This document shows positions 1-14,105 of a stretch of 64,000 bases of DNA, one piece after another. Position numbers and translations under genes: made by a program. The notes under the pieces are model-generated. The model saw nothing but the letters and a program-made list of their open reading frames with translations, searched no databases and was not told the origin of the DNA. This DNA comes from Rachycentron canadum (lineage: Eukaryota; Chordata; Actinopteri; Carangiformes; Rachycentridae): the NCBI GenBank assembly GCA_038496675.1, contig CM076648.1, positions 13,694,078 to 13,758,077 of the forward strand, in the 5' to 3' direction. How positions within the stretch are numbered: the stretch's first letter is position 1; each line of letters opens with the position of its first letter.

Positions 1-15
1 GTGTATAAGAGACAG
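1..15 (+). other. Tn5/Nextera mosaic-end adapter residue at contig edge
   Basis: The first 15 bases, gtgtataagagacag, equal the last 15 bases of the 19-bp Tn5 mosaic end used in transposase-based library kits. The match stops exactly where ordinary genomic sequence begins (a C-rich stretch). Seen: an exact match at the very first base of the window. Inferred: untrimmed adapter left at a contig or scaffold-gap edge, not fish DNA. It should be masked before any annotation. Confidence 0.88.
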
Positions 16-3000
16 CCCCCACCCCTCACCCCCAGTGAAAAGACACCAGTTCTTACAGCCTGACCACAGTTTTCCACTGGCACTGTATCAGAGATATTTG
101 GGTATTAACTGCTCCACAGACATAACACAATTTGAGAGTGCCTTAATATCAGCCAAAAAACAGACCTGTTATTTAACCGATACTGAGGCAAAGTGTGCTA
201 CAAAAATTGGTACAGAATTCCAGCCAATGTTTGGATCAGTGCTGTTCATTTTCATCAAGTCTCCTTGTCAGACTGCCTCTTAGGACTTAGAGAGAATTAG
301 TTCCTAAAATATTAGTTTTGCCCTATGGCTCCTGAAAAACTACAATAACTACCCTAATTCATACTCAGTCATGGTTTCAGATATTAAAGAAGACTGAAAA
401 GGTGCTGCACAGGTCTATCAATACACGCTAGTCTCTTTTTGGTTTACTTTCTTCTCCCTATCATCCCTATTGTGCTGCTAAATGTACTGTGTGGAAAAGA
501 TTAACAAATGTGTACAGAATTTATTTTAAATGAAACACTGCAGCTAATGCAACGAGGAGATAACTACATACTGTTATACAGAGTTAGTTCCCCTTCAGGT
601 GGGTCTGAGGGAAGGAATTACACCACTCTGAGTTATAGCTGGAGCAAAATGAGCAAAATGGAGGTGATATGGGTTGTGTCTGAAGAGAAGATGCTGTAAA
701 TTGAATAAGCACGCTCACTTTTCTGTAGACACAGCACTCACTGCTATATGGCTGTCCCCCACAAGTATTAAAATAACAGCTAATAAAAACACCACACTGT
801 CAGTGTGGTCAAAGACAAATCCATTGATTGAATTACGATGAATGACATTTGAGACGGGAACCAGCCACAGTGAAAGGATGCCACAATGTACAAAAATTAT
901 AGAAGAGCCTTTTAAGTGCTCTTTTAATCCTCGCTCCAAGTAAGAGTTTGAAATTTTAACAACATTCGCGTGCCAATATCAATAATGCGTGCTGACAATT
1001 TGTACCAGTTGTGGACAAAATTTGCAATTTGCTAACTGAAATCTAAAACATGATGCAGTTTCTTCATTTTGACACACCTCAATTACCACTGTGACTTCCA
1101 GTCAAGTCTATAACAAACATTACCTTCTTCATCTGCAATTTTGCAATTAGGAAAACGTGATGCTGCCTCCATTTGTGATCTTTGTGTTAGCATTGCTTGC
1201 AAATCGAATTCATGAAACCATGAAAAAGCTCCACCCTCCCCGTTTGCCACAGAAATAAAAGCATTAGAATAAGCTACGTCTGTTTGCAGCACTGGTTGTA
1301 TGAATGTATTCACCCAAACTGGTGACATACAAAACATTAAGCACAGAAGAAAATGGATTAACTGGCCAGTGAATGATTTTCCTGCTAATGGTCCTGAGTC
1401 TGACGTCCACTGTGAGGCTACTGTAACACAATCCTGAGTGATACAAATACATCAGGGAGCAAGATTTGTCTTTTTCTGAACCATTATGTGTTTTTTTTTT
1501 TTCTCGAATGTAGCCTTGTGAAATCTTTACCAGTGAGCGAGATAATTGTCTTGGCTGAGACCGGACACATTTAATCCACCTCCTCAGTTTTCCATCATGT
1601 TTACATTTCTCACTAGACCACAGGGATGTTTTGCAGCAGTGGTGTAGGTTTGATGTAATTTCCTTTTTTTTTTTTTTTTTTTGCAGCATTTTTATCTTAG
1701 AAATGGAAATATATACAGTATGTATTTTTTTTTTTTAACCTATGAAGTGATATTTAAGTCCATCAGCTTTTTTAAATTTTTCTCATACTCATAATACCTC
1801 TATGGATTTCTTTCCTGCAATGCTGTAAAACTTTTATCTTTCCTTTTTTTTAGGTTATTTTAATTGCTTACAGCAGCAACCTCAGTATTAACAGCCATGG
1901 CATAATCTTGTCTTTAAGCTTAGCTTCTTCAGCAGAAGTTGCCTTTCATTACCCAATGCAGATTCCCTGAAAGCCAAACTTCACTGTTGACCCGTAATAA
2001 TGCTGCTTTAACTAGAATTCCCCCGGAGCAAGCAATTTATTATGCTCCTTGTTACACTTTTGCTATTACACCTCCAAAGTGGGCAATCACACCCTCTCTT
2101 ATGTAGCTGCAAACAAGGATAACTCAATTACCTCACTCGTGTGCTGCTCTGCAAAAGGTCGGGGTATTCAAACAACATTGCTCAGCATGCTGTGAAGCTG
2201 TTTTTGAGGCTTTCTTGTCCTTTTAATCCTTATTTGGAGGTCTTTTGCCACAAGAGATTAATTGTTTTTTTTTTCACTGTAATAGAAAGATTTTTGTGCT
2301 TAGTCTTTACAACAAACAGCTATTGTCATTAGTTTAACAAAGCCAAGAAGAGCCTTTCTGATACTTTATACACAGATGGGCATTTTGATGTCATGTATGG
2401 ACTGACTGTTTTTAGCTTCCATCTGATATTCTCTAATAAAAACATCTCCCAACCAGTCATTTGTTATACTAGTTGTGACCTTGTGAGGATACAGTATATT
2501 TCCATCATATGCCACTGAACCAGTCCTGCTGGCAGCCAGTTTTTGACTGTCGCAGTATCTTTAAGAGCGCAAAATGATGCAGTTGAAGTTCAAGACTTCC
2601 CTTGTTGCATCTGTAAAGGTCAATAAAGTCTCTAGAGTTCTAGTGCTGATCTAATGCATGATTTTTTTCATTCTAAGCTTCACAGAGCAGGAAAGGCCAA
2701 CCTTGTCACTGGAAAGGAGATACAGGAATGAACTCTTTCAGGTGAGACTAAGTAAAGAACTGGAGTAGGGCCAGGGACAGAAACCTGATCCCCTGCTAGT
2801 ACTGTCCCCATCAAAGAGGAGATGATAAAATCTTGGGTTTGTAGTCAGTTTTCCTGTGTTAATAGTGTTTGCATAGTGATTTTTCTAAATATGCAGTATT
2901 GTGTGCAAATTGTAGTGACTTACAGATAAAAAAATTTTTTTGTTGGTTACCAAACTGAGCATAACAGAGTTTAGCATAATCAGACAGATGGCCTGTAATA

Positions 3001-3092
3001 AAAGACTGACTCTTTTCGTATTGAATTGGTTTATAACTAAATGTGTGATTCTTGGGACAAATGGGTGGCAATGGCATGTTTATCTGTAGTAT

Positions 3093-3153
<61 letters not shown>

Positions 3154-3260
3154 ATATATGTGTTTGTGTGTACATATATATATATATGTATATATATGTA
3201 TATGTATGTATATATGTGTGTGTATATATGTATGTGTATATATATATATATATATATATA
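3093..3260. repeat. Compound (TA)n/(TG)n microsatellite
   Basis: About 168 bp of alternating purine-pyrimidine repeat: a TG run, a long TA run, then mixed TG, TATATG and GTATA units, ending in TA again. It generates overlapping spurious open frames of Tyr-Ile or Tyr-Val repeats on both strands, which are not genes. The length is probably polymorphic and may be wrong in the assembly. Confidence 0.95.
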
Positions 3261-4114
3261 AGACAAAAGAATTATGAGGTGTTAGGTCAGCAATGAAGTC
3301 ATAATGGTTTACATATTTATGTGTTGAGAGTTCAGGTGAGGGCCAAGACAATATTAAGAGGAAGGAAGAAAGTTATTTATTTGAAGGAATATTGAGCCTA
3401 AGACAGGGGAAAGTCTTAAAGCACAGGGAGAAAAACCTGACAGAGAAAATGAAAACAGACAGAGATGATGCCCTGAAGAATTTTCTTCTAGAAGGGTGAG
3501 AGACAGGGTGACAGTAAGAAAGGACTGTCCAGGACAGTCAAAAAATCAAGACTGTGGTATTTAAATGATCTCTCTCAATACAGGGAAAATCAGCGGTGTG
3601 TACATTTGACATTTTGAGTGAGAAATTAACCCAGATGCTGTAAGAAACGTGTCATTTGAGACAGAACATTAATTTAAGAGTGTAATAATGTTTAAGCAAT
3701 CTGAAATCTTGTCAAAACATTCAACTCTATAATAACCTAACATGGTCTGCTCGGCTGTGAATTCCCAACATATGCCAGCTGCATCCAAAGAGAAAAGATG
3801 GGGCGATGGTGCCGAGAGAAGCACAGAAATACATAAATCCAGATTTATCCAAAACTTTTACTCCTACCCAAATTTTCCCATGTTTCCACCTATATGGCCA
3901 TCTGCAAATTGCTAAATCACTTCATGAAGGAAACAGACATAAAAACCTTTTAGATGTGATGCTCTGTGTTTTAGTATCCACTGGACAAATGTGCAGCAAT
4001 TATCTAGTTATAAATCAAAGTAAAATGTTGACCTGAATTGAATGGTCTTCAGTGGTGATAATAAATCATCCAACCAAAATTTGTATAGATAATTCATTTA
4101 TAAAACAAAAGCAT

Positions 4115-4182
4115 GCCAGTGGTGCTTCTGGAGAAGTCATGGGATCACCAAAGTCCTGATGAGTCATCCTCTGGACCTGTGA
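4115..4182 (+). repeat. Fragment of a dispersed teleost repeat ('ggatcaccaaag' type)
   Basis: The core gagaagtcatgggatcacca and the downstream 'aaagt...gatgagtcatcct' resemble a very common percomorph intronic repeat, recognised from memory of many fish genomes. That repeat carries an AAAAGTCAGGGGATCACC core followed by CATCCTGAGGGGAACATGAATG. Divergence is substantial. The family name is not certain and no boundaries are visible. The fragment at 59202-59292 appears to be another part of the same family. Confidence 0.5.
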
Positions 4183-7100
4183 GGTGGTGACTCAGTGGAG
4201 GACGAGAGGAAAAACCACAGCTTGATCTTATCCTACACCAGCTGGCTACTACTCTCTACTCTACCAAGGGATGATGCAGCGCCCTGTCCATTGCAGTGGG
4301 AATTTTGAACAACACCCTCTAATTTTAAAAGGAAAAAACAAGAACCATAAAAGATCCATCATTATTACAAAAATAAACAAAACATATAAAGTCTAAAGGA
4401 GGGTTGTACTTACTTTAGTTTGTTTATCTTTGGTTGGTTGTATCCAGGTTATCAAAAGCAGGAAAAAAAAAAGAAAAAGTAAAGGCTGGCAGTTTTCTTT
4501 GGTTCTTAACAAGCTGAGTTGACTCACTTGAACATCGTGCATGCAGTGCAGCTCGTGCAGATGCTTGTCTGTTCAGGGATCCAGTCCCGGCTATGCGGAG
4601 TGCAGCAGCACTTCAGGCCACCACATGCCACTGCAGTTGCACAATGGGTCCGGCCCAAAGAGCTGAGGTGGTAAAGCCCGAAGCTGTGCCAGCCCTCCAT
4701 CCACTTCCTGTTAGTGTAACAGACAAACGAGCTAAAACAAGCTAACTGTTGCAGTAATTTGTACTTTGCTGAAAAGGCCCACATAAAAAGTAATTTTTAA
4801 GTGATGTGTGTAAAAGTACTAAAAATGTGCCCTTAATAGTTTATTTTTTAAATATGCTGCTTCTTATAACTCTATTGCTTTAATGCCAGCTTGTCACACT
4901 CACATATACGTTTTGAAGAATTGAAGATGAAATTTGGGAATAAGCATTGTAATCGGAAGTTCATTCATTTATTTTTCTAAAGAAAGAAAAAGAAAAGAAA
5001 AAAATAAAATAAATAACTGATACAAATAATTTGATAATGGTTTATTTAAATCAATTAGCCTTATCTATATTTTGATCTCACGCTCAACAACAGAGGAGGA
5101 ACAACCTCCTCACCATCTGTGGAACAAACCACAAGTCACTGGACAACATTGGTTGAAATAACTTGATTAGGTTCAGTGTAAAATTTGACCAGGGTCGAGC
5201 ATCAACTCAACCTGACACAGTTTTCCTGTCTTACAAAGAAACTTGCACAGACCAAGTGCATCAGTATTGGGAGATGTATTAAAAGGACAGGGTTCCCCAA
5301 GCAAGATGTTACCAGAGGTTACCTCACACTTTTCCAGATTGTATCCTCACTCTAGAGCTTTATTTGAATATATATAATCTAACAGTCTCTGCTTTTGCCC
5401 CGACTCTGCTTTTCCCACCATATTGCTTCTTCTGATAGAAGTTTCACCACCTTCAGTTGCCATCACACCTTGGTTATGCAGTGTGTCCCACAAGACACTT
5501 CAATTCCTCATTCATTCACTCTCATAGGGGAGGACGTGCATCTCCCGATGCAACCCCAGGACAGAGAGGGTTGTGCACAAAAAAATCTCAATAAAGCCAA
5601 AAGTGTATAAACTGCTGTTTAAAGACCTAGGACCATATTTCAACCTGACACATTTTCCTTTATCCATTATTAAAACACATAAATAAATGTGCAGACAGAA
5701 AATCATTTAATGGTGAATAACTGCAGTAATGCTCTGTATGTACATTTACACAACATAAGAATACACCTTAGATGAGTCCATAAAACCTGCCATTTTAGTG
5801 CAGATTCATTCGTCTGTGTGACAGGTCAACAGCAAAAATCTTTTATCAGTGTCTATGTGTTGTTTGTACATACGGGGCTTAAAGACAATGGCTATCACTG
5901 CAAAACGCAGCAGCTATAAAAGCAACACTAGAATGACCAAACGCAAATAAATGTAGCACTTCTTTGATGCCACATGAAAAAAAGAGACACATTTGAAAGG
6001 TTAAATTAGCATTAGCATAAATCTACAAAGTGGACCATTACAAGTTTAATATTGTTAAAGCTGTGTTAATATATTTTTCTGGCCACTTGGGGCCAGTGGA
6101 AACAAGCTTCAAACAACATACTGGCATAGTACCTATTTATAAAGCTATATTTGCTCATTTACACATTACATCCCTCGATTCAGTCTTCTTTTTGCTCTGT
6201 TTTTGTCTCCACTAAATATTTAGGGGGATATCTTTGTCTTTACCTACTAAATGCTCAACTGTCTTCACCTGTGAGCTGCTGTCTTTCTGCTGTGTGATTG
6301 TTTTTTTCCAAGCTTTTTGGCTTGGAATGAGGATCCAGCCAAAAGATCTGAAAATCAACCCAAACAGCAGAGTTAACAACAAAGAGCTGAAAGACAATAT
6401 AAGGCTTCGTAGTGGTGATGTGGGTTGGGTCATAGCTCTCTGTTGGTTCATCACTACCTGAGGAGTGCGTTTCACAGTTGTATGATTAATTGTTGATATA
6501 AAAACATTGATTATAGCCACTTAGTATTCACGCACAACATAGAATCAACTATTTGTTTTCAGGAGAACTGTGTTTATGACCAGTGATCAGTAATGAAACA
6601 AGCTGTCTAAACTGTGAAACAAATATTGTCTTTCTGCCACAAAGACAAACAGCAACACTCTCTGTTGCATGGCCTATGAATTTTAATGCTGTACTTTAGA
6701 GGTAAAGGTCACAGGCTTATGTAGGGGTCCTGTTGAGTGCTACTCTATGTGTGTGTGTGTATATGCGATAAATCCAATCTTGAACTTGACTGATTTTGTG
6801 AAAACTGTCGCAAATGAATAAAATCTTTTTGTTTTGTTTTTTCCCCCCCTTTGGTTGTTGTTTCATCACAAACCGAAACCTCTGGATCAAGATAAAGGCA
6901 CCGCTATCTCAGATTGAAATCTACAAAATACTACTTTTTGCCCTGAGGCAGGAAGTGCGGTGTTAGTCCTGCACGACTCCACCTCACTTTGTTAAAATCC
7001 TCCACCGACACTTGTCACTCATCTTAATGAGCTGTCGTCTTTGAAACAGCACATAGGTCACAGGAATCTATAAAGCTCATATTAGGTGTTGAAGAAGTAA

Positions 7101-8882
7101 GTAAACCGTCTGTGTTGACGTCTTCACATGGACCCTGCAATAAAAATAGCAATTCTAGTACTCACCTATGCTTTTGCCACAAGTTTACCATGTCGTTTCC
7201 ATTGCTCTGGCTTTTCTGCACTTGACTGCACTAAAAGCTGGGTCACTACTTTGTACCCACAGCACAGGATGTAGTCCTAAGATATAGAGATTCATCTCTA
7301 TGAGGACAAAAATTACAATTCTTTGACCATCCAGCTTTTAACCCTTGAATCCCTTGTGGTACAAAGTGTTGCATAAAGTTTTAAAATTATGTACAAGATC
7401 AAAACGAACAAGTGGAGCCGAACAATACAGCAGTATGAATTTCTTCTTCTAATAATGCAGTGATGAATTATTTGGTTATCTTGATCGCTCAGTACGTCTG
7501 CTAATGCTCTGTGGTACTGTAAACATCGGTACTGTTTCTCTGCTGTATTTGTCCACCTAGCTCGAATACAGAAGTCTCATTCTTTTGTCTTTTATGGTGT
7601 TCATGGAGAGATTCGGGATAGTTCACAGTGACTTGTTGGACATGCTCCTTCTTTTTAGTTTGGTCATGTCAGAGGGATACACTGGGAGTTGCATGTAGGT
7701 GTGTTTCTGAAAAAAAAAACAAAAAAAAACGAGAAACCTACACCCATCGGTCAGAATAAAGATACATCTAAATGATACTTCAGTTTGTTATCTTCAAATA
7801 CTTCAAATACTAAATAGTTAGAAGGGGGTGTGAGGTACAGAGGGGGTCACCCCCAATCCCTCTCGAAATGTGACACATAATATAAAACATCAAATGTAAC
7901 TGTAGGTCAATCTGTTTGCATAGCTGACATATGGCTTTTCTTTTTACAGGAGCTCAGTATCTGTCATACACTAACAACAGAAATAATGATCGAATCATGT
8001 CTCTGCTGAAATCTCCAGAAACACGCAGCCACAGTTAACGTTACTGCTCATCAGCCCTAAATATTGCGTTAGGCTCTGAATATAGCACAGTTATCAACCA
8101 GCCAATGTCTTGTGTTTATTGTCACAGAAAAAGGAACGTCTTGTTTGTGGAAGTGTCTCTGTTGGTGCTTATCAAGCTTGATAACACTATGTGATGAGCA
8201 CAACCTGGGGGTCCAGTCAGCCAGTGTTCTGCTATTTATACTTTACAAGGCAGCTGCTTCAATCAGTGGGGGACCAACAATCAAAACATACTTTGGACTC
8301 TTGCCTATTACTTTATTGGTAGGGAGGAACAAAATGGGACTGAACTGATTCCAACACATGGAAACTAATTTGAGCATGTCTGAGATAGATATACCAGCAA
8401 GAATCTATGAGATTATGCATATAGTGTTGATTTCTTCAGTATTGATTTTCCAAAAAGAGGCAAATTATTGAACCTAATTGGTTAAGGTTTAGCAAGAAAC
8501 AAGCAAGGTCAAATATTACATAGCAAGGCGAAGATATCTTCTCCTATAATACCAGTCAAGCCCTAAAAAAACTGGAACCTATATTTTCTCTAACACTACT
8601 GGGTGACATAATTCATATAGTCTGTATATAGCCCATGTCTTAAAATTATAAATTATAAATTATACCCCGGCTTTACACATGTGTTCCGCTATCAGGGAAG
8701 GGTACAAGTAATGGATTCATTTAAATTACTAATTGGACATAATCCCCTTTTAAATTTGATTTTATCTATCAGTATCTGAGGATTGAAAGTATGTGTGCAC
8801 ACATGGCAAAAACTGAAAAATACTGCACTGATCAGGATACAAGACAATATTTCTGGCTGGATTCCAACAGCAGGGCCAGAGT

Positions 8883-8932
8883 GAATGTCACTGCATGACT
8901 GACTAACTGACTGACCTACAGCTGACTGACTA
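8883..8932. repeat. TGAC/GACT simple-repeat patch
   Basis: Imperfect repetition of the tetramer TGAC (tgactgactaactgactgac and further copies) over about 50 bp. It is a simple-sequence tract with no coding meaning. Confidence 0.7.
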
Positions 8933-9007
8933 TCGGTCGAATGCCACATTTACATTTCCCCATTCACAGCCTGCAGTGTTGCAAACTAGTGCATTTGTTA
9001 TAGAGAC

Positions 9008-9029
9008 TTTTTTTTTTTTTTTTTTTTTT
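9008..9029. repeat. Poly-T tract (22 nt)
   Basis: Homopolymer of 22 T. It could be the antisense poly(A) tail of an old retroposon, but no element is recognised next to it. Confidence 0.9.
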
Positions 9030-10577
9030 CAAATAAAACTAGATTTAAACCTAGTACATGGCTGGACCATATGTGTTGCCCTGTAAATGCTCAGGAAGCC
9101 CAGTTCAATTTACAGCAGTTTCTTGTGTAACATGTTTTGCTGCCATTGAGGAAATAAATTCCAGACCAGTGAAAATGGGTCAAACATCTCCTGACGACTG
9201 CAGGCCAGACTCAAAATTCACATCATACAATGAAGTGTAAAACTCCACTTGTGATCAACGTTGTCCTGTGTAATATCTCTTGGACAACAGATCATTAGCT
9301 CATATATTAACTCATTTTGATGTTATGATGATTACTTTTCATCCTTAGCCACTCTCCCTGTAAGTCGTTAGACCCTATTTACAATGAGATTCAGATCCCT
9401 AATTACTAAGCCGTAGGACATCATTAATTAGCTCAAAACAGTTTTCATCCCACGAAAACAACCACCTGAAACTATTTTGAATTATGTATGATTCATAAAA
9501 ATGGCTCACACTGCAATAATTTGAATAAATTACCAAGTCTTAATTGGATATCAGAGAAACCCAAGTGTTCTGTTAAGAGCCAGACGAAAACAAACTTGCA
9601 CTTACATCATGGCATGTTAACCTGGTACAATCAGTTTGAAAACAACTGTAAATGCAAAGTTTATGTTGGGAAAAAACACTTTGGATGAGAGAACATTCTT
9701 ATTAACAAGTTTCATGTTAATACTTAATGTGCTCCTGGAATGATTGACTGTAGTGAAGAGCTACTATTCATAACCAAAGCCTAATCGGAAACTCATAAAT
9801 TTGTTGAAAAAATAGGCGATACAGGTCTGCTTGTTTAATCTAAATAATGCCTGTCAAGGCAATTGGATTGATGCTGCTCTGACTTGACCTTTTCCATGAT
9901 ATGTGAAAATGATTAAGGACTGGGCATACTGTGATTTAGCATTTGAGCCAGCATGCAGTTTATCGATTGTGTGTCTTCACATCTGAAATCATTAGTCAGT
10001 GCAGACTTCTTTGAATATTTTTGATTCGCCTTAGATCACATTTCATTCTTCAGTATGCAATGCTTTGGTGCAGCTACTGACGGCTAAGATATTTAAAATT
10101 CATCCTCACTGTTTAATTGGACATGTAAATGTAATATTCTGACGGTGTCAGAAATCTAGAACCCAATTTTGTGAAAGCTTCTGTGATCCACATCCTTGAA
10201 AAACAACATAAAATTATTGTAAAATACATTGGCTGACACAACATTGTAATTGCCAACCCTATGGCCATACATGTACTGCATTATAAGATTATGCTGTGGC
10301 CAAGGCTTATTATTTCTTTACAGCCTTTTTAAACATGAGAGCAGCATGAACCAACACTGACACTGTGTCATCAGGTTGCCACCAAAGTTTTATTAGACTC
10401 ATTGTTCATGATGTGATAGAAGATGTAAATTAAGGACATTGAATGACTGTGATGAAGGTTTACAGATAGATATTGACATTTTAGCCAGTTTTAGTGGTTT
10501 TCTGTCAATGTGGCTTTTCAACTTTGGGTAATGGTTGAAAAGATAAGATTCTCTCAGCAGGGTGTTTTGGTTCAGCT

Positions 10578-10880
10578 ATAGAGGAAAGATGGGGAGCCTG
10601 AACTGCTGCTCCATCAATTTCAAAGGAGTCTGTCAAGATGATTTGGGCATATGATTAGGATATTTCAATGTCTCCTCCATGTGGAGATATTCCAGGCATA
10701 TTAAACAGGAAGGAGGCCTTGGGACATACCAGAGGTATATTATATCTGGGATTACAGGGTCTGGGAATGGTGATATCACCTGGGAGAAGCTGGAGGGCAT
10801 TGCTGAGGAAAGGAACGCCAGGGATACACTGTTCTGCCTGCTGCTACCGCGACATGTTCTTGGATAAGTGGAATAAAACA
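10578..10880 (+). mobile_element. LINE (non-LTR retrotransposon) 3'-end remnant
   Basis: This stretch follows, with many substitutions, the terminal part of a common fish non-LTR retrotransposon: the end of the reverse-transcriptase ORF and its short 3' tail. Recognisable landmarks in order are a 'ttcaaaggagtctgtcaaga' segment, 'tttgggcatatgattaggat', 'tggagatattccaggcat', 'attatatctgggat', 'gagaagctggagggcattgc' and the closing 'ctgctaccgcgac...ggataagtgga'. Translated forward, the last part retains WEKLEGIAEERNARD, matching the family pattern W-E-x-L-x-x-(I/V)-A-x-E-R. The N-terminal RT domain is absent, giving the 5'-truncated form typical of LINE insertions. The clade (CR1/L2/Rex-like) is not settled from this piece alone. 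It is a dead copy. Confidence 0.72.
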
Positions 10881-11616
10881 CTTAGATGGTCATTTTCACC
10901 CTAACATGATTTCCCGCACAAGATTTTCCATGGTTATAAAACCGAAGGGTTTCTTTAGCCACACAAATGTACACTCACCCACACAAGAACATATGATAAG
11001 TGCTGCTCCAAATTTTTAACCCCTGGTTGAAGTGGTATGGTATTACTCTCAAAGCATTTATTTCCAGTGGTAAGGTTTTTTGCCTAATGGGTATTCTCAG
11101 CTCTTCCTCACTTTCTTTGCTTGGATATTTTTTGTTTTCAGTGCACACATCAAAAAGCCAAGGTCTTCCATTTGAGAAAAGAGTTTTACCTCTTTACAGT
11201 AATTGCACATATTTGTCTTAAACATCCATGAATTATAAATATATGATTAATTATTCATCTTCTTGCTTGCTGTGCTAATGTGCACAAAGTGACCTTATTC
11301 TTCATCTGCTCACACTGTATCTCACATACAAGCTATGACATTGCATGCCACACTAGATAAGGCATGCAATGATTTAAGACTGTAAACTGAAACTTAATTA
11401 AAAGCATCATTACAGCAAACACAGGCATACAAGAGTGTTGCTTGTTTCCACAATGAGTATTTTAATAAAAGCTGGTTATTTTACATGCAGGTCACCCGTT
11501 AACTAAGAACTGACTACAGATGACCTAAAAACAGGCACGGCAAGAACAGATGTCTACAATCTTTAAACTGTGGCCTTAAATGGAGATATCAATGGGGATC
11601 CATCAGTGAAACGTCC

Positions 11617-11646
11617 ATATCCATCCATCCATTTATCCATCCATCT
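11617..11646. repeat. (CATC)n tract
   Basis: Imperfect CATC/TCCA tetramer repeat of about 30 bp. Such tracts often form the tail of fish LINE or SINE copies, but no body of an element is recognised beside it. Confidence 0.75.
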
Positions 11647-14105
11647 ATAGTACAAGGTGGTGGCGTCAGTCAGCTGTTTGTGTCCTTAGTGGCTTGTGTA
11701 TAGATCCTCTATCTATTGATTCTGATTGATTGGTCAGTCTATTTTTAGGTGTACCTATCTGTCCGTTCATCTTGCTCGAGATTCAAAAGTTAAATAAAAC
11801 TTAACCAACATCCCGATAAAAGGTGAAGTCAAATTCCTGACGACTTACAAAGCTTTGTGAAACAGTGGGTCTGGAAGGTGAAAGCTTAATTTTTCATGTG
11901 GTGTGCCGAGTGTGAGTCACGATGGACCCTGTGCTGACTCCTTGTGGTGAGCTATCGATCCATTACCAGGATCACCTTCTCATCATCCCTAGGCCTCATT
12001 AGCAAGGTCTTATTAGCTGAGTGGGGCTATTACAGTGCTGTGCTGATGAAACCAGTGGTGAATGAGGAAAACACATTTTATCTTGGACTTCCATGCCTGA
12101 CTGGCATTGCCTTCCTGGATAGATAAATGAATAGAGCCCAAAACTAGACATGCTTTGTATAGCAAGGAATAAAATCACTGTGAGCTAATTTGAGTTTATC
12201 ATTCAAAAAACATGTAAAAATAGGCATATGGTATCTGATTTTAGTGTCTTGTTGATCACAAGTAAAGAAATGACCTAAATCTAGGCAACGATCATACTCC
12301 TCTGTGTTAGACATGAAATGTGTCACTTATACTTTCTAAGAATATCTTTATCTTCATCGTATATTAACAGAAATATGTGCACAATTGTATCTATTGATGT
12401 TACATGACATGTACTCTATTAAAGTATTCTTGCATATCTTTTTTCACCCCACAATTCATTCCTTTGTGTAACATTAGATTAATTAATTAGTCAGTTTTAG
12501 TTACATGAAAAATATTGAACGCAGACCAGAGTCAAACCTTACAGACATTCATTTCCCAAATTGAGAAAAAAAAAAGAGAAATTAATTTAGTCACAGTTGT
12601 TCAAAAGCAAAAACTACATTCCTGAGCCATCTCTAATTAATCACCAGATGTTTCATTTACAGCCACTGCTACTCTTCACAATCCTCCCTCGACAAAAATT
12701 GATTGCCCCCTTAATCTTATTAAACAAAGACCTTGTATAAAAAGAATAATATGAAGCTAAATTAATTTCATTTTCATTTAGATCACACAACTGACAGAGT
12801 TGGTCTTTCTCACCAACACCAAGATAGATATGAAGCAGAGGACTAATGTCCTCCGCAGAGATCTTTTGTTCCTGGGGTATATCTCATAATATTTTTCAAA
12901 CAGAGGCAATTTTTAAATGGAATTTATCCAAAGAGTTGATATCTCTTGTACATCTGTTGACTTGATTTTGATTTTATGATACAGTGTTTTTGTTATAAAA
13001 TAAAAAAAAATGATATTAGCTACAATGGTAACATTAGACCAAGTATCAGTTTTATATGAACATCCATTAAAAGTAATATTGTTTTTACACATAATAACCA
13101 TTGAATGATATCAGTGCATATCTACATCACTAATTGGCTCAAAGTTAATATCAAGATGAGATTATCAATTTTATTATCATAATTTCACAATTGAAAAAAC
13201 TATTTGCAAAAATATTTCAAACACTTCTAAAGGTTCTGTTGCCATGCTTTATTTGACAAACAAGAGGTGCCAACCCTGCCATTAACAGCACCACATGAAC
13301 TCTCAAGTTAAGATGCAGAAATAGCAAGTTGTGTAAAACATTCAGCAACAAGAAAGTAACAGCAAGGTTGGCAGAGAGGCAGAACAGCACCAGAACCACA
13401 GAAGAAACAAGACAGCCACATCAGACTGTGTTTTTCAGCAGCAATTATTGTAATACTGCAATTAAAACCCATTAATATTGAAGGATTTTAAAAAATAATG
13501 TGCACCACAGCTCTAAATTCACCACACATAAATCCTCAACACTGGCTCTAAGATCATTATTTTCACACATTTCCTTCTGACCTGGCAGCTATGCTTACAC
13601 CTTCCATCGGCATTTCTACTTTACAGAGTCAACGGGAAAGCTACACGTCATAGATTCGCTGTTTGGTAACGTAGCTGGTGGTGTCTCACAGATGCCCTTA
13701 GGCAGCAATTACACAGTTTTACAAAACTAAAAAAAAATCAGTCCTTTTTGGTGAGAAACAACTTGAACTAAGTGAAAGTGCCTGCTCGCATTGCTTGTTA
13801 TATTAAGTTATTTACAGTGGCATATTTTATTTTATACTTTCAGGGTTTTTTTTTTTTAAGTTTGATATGAAAAAACAATACAGTTTTGTGGTTTTAAGCT
13901 GTGGTGTCCCATTAAGGCAAACAAGGCAATATGTGATAGCCTTGTAAAAGCGGATGTGAAAGCTATCTCCCCTTACATCTGATCTCAGAACAGTGTCCTG
14001 CCCTATATGAGATGTGATGCCTGTTTAGATTCATGCAATTTACTTCCCTCTTGTGGCAGCAGGGCCACTTCCAGTCATTGTATCTATTGTTTCTATCATT
14101 TTCAC

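Noticed and set aside
3041..3351. Several overlapping open frames of Tyr-Ile, Tyr-Val and His-Thr repeats on both strands
   Set aside because: They are translations of the TA/TG microsatellite. Low complexity in every frame, with no gene structure.
6306..6327. ttccaagc/gcttggaa inverted repeat (8-bp arms), also gaggagg/cctcctc at 5093-5111 and accacact/agtgtggt at 791-809
   Set aside because: Short stems of this size are expected by chance in 64 kb, with no supporting context.
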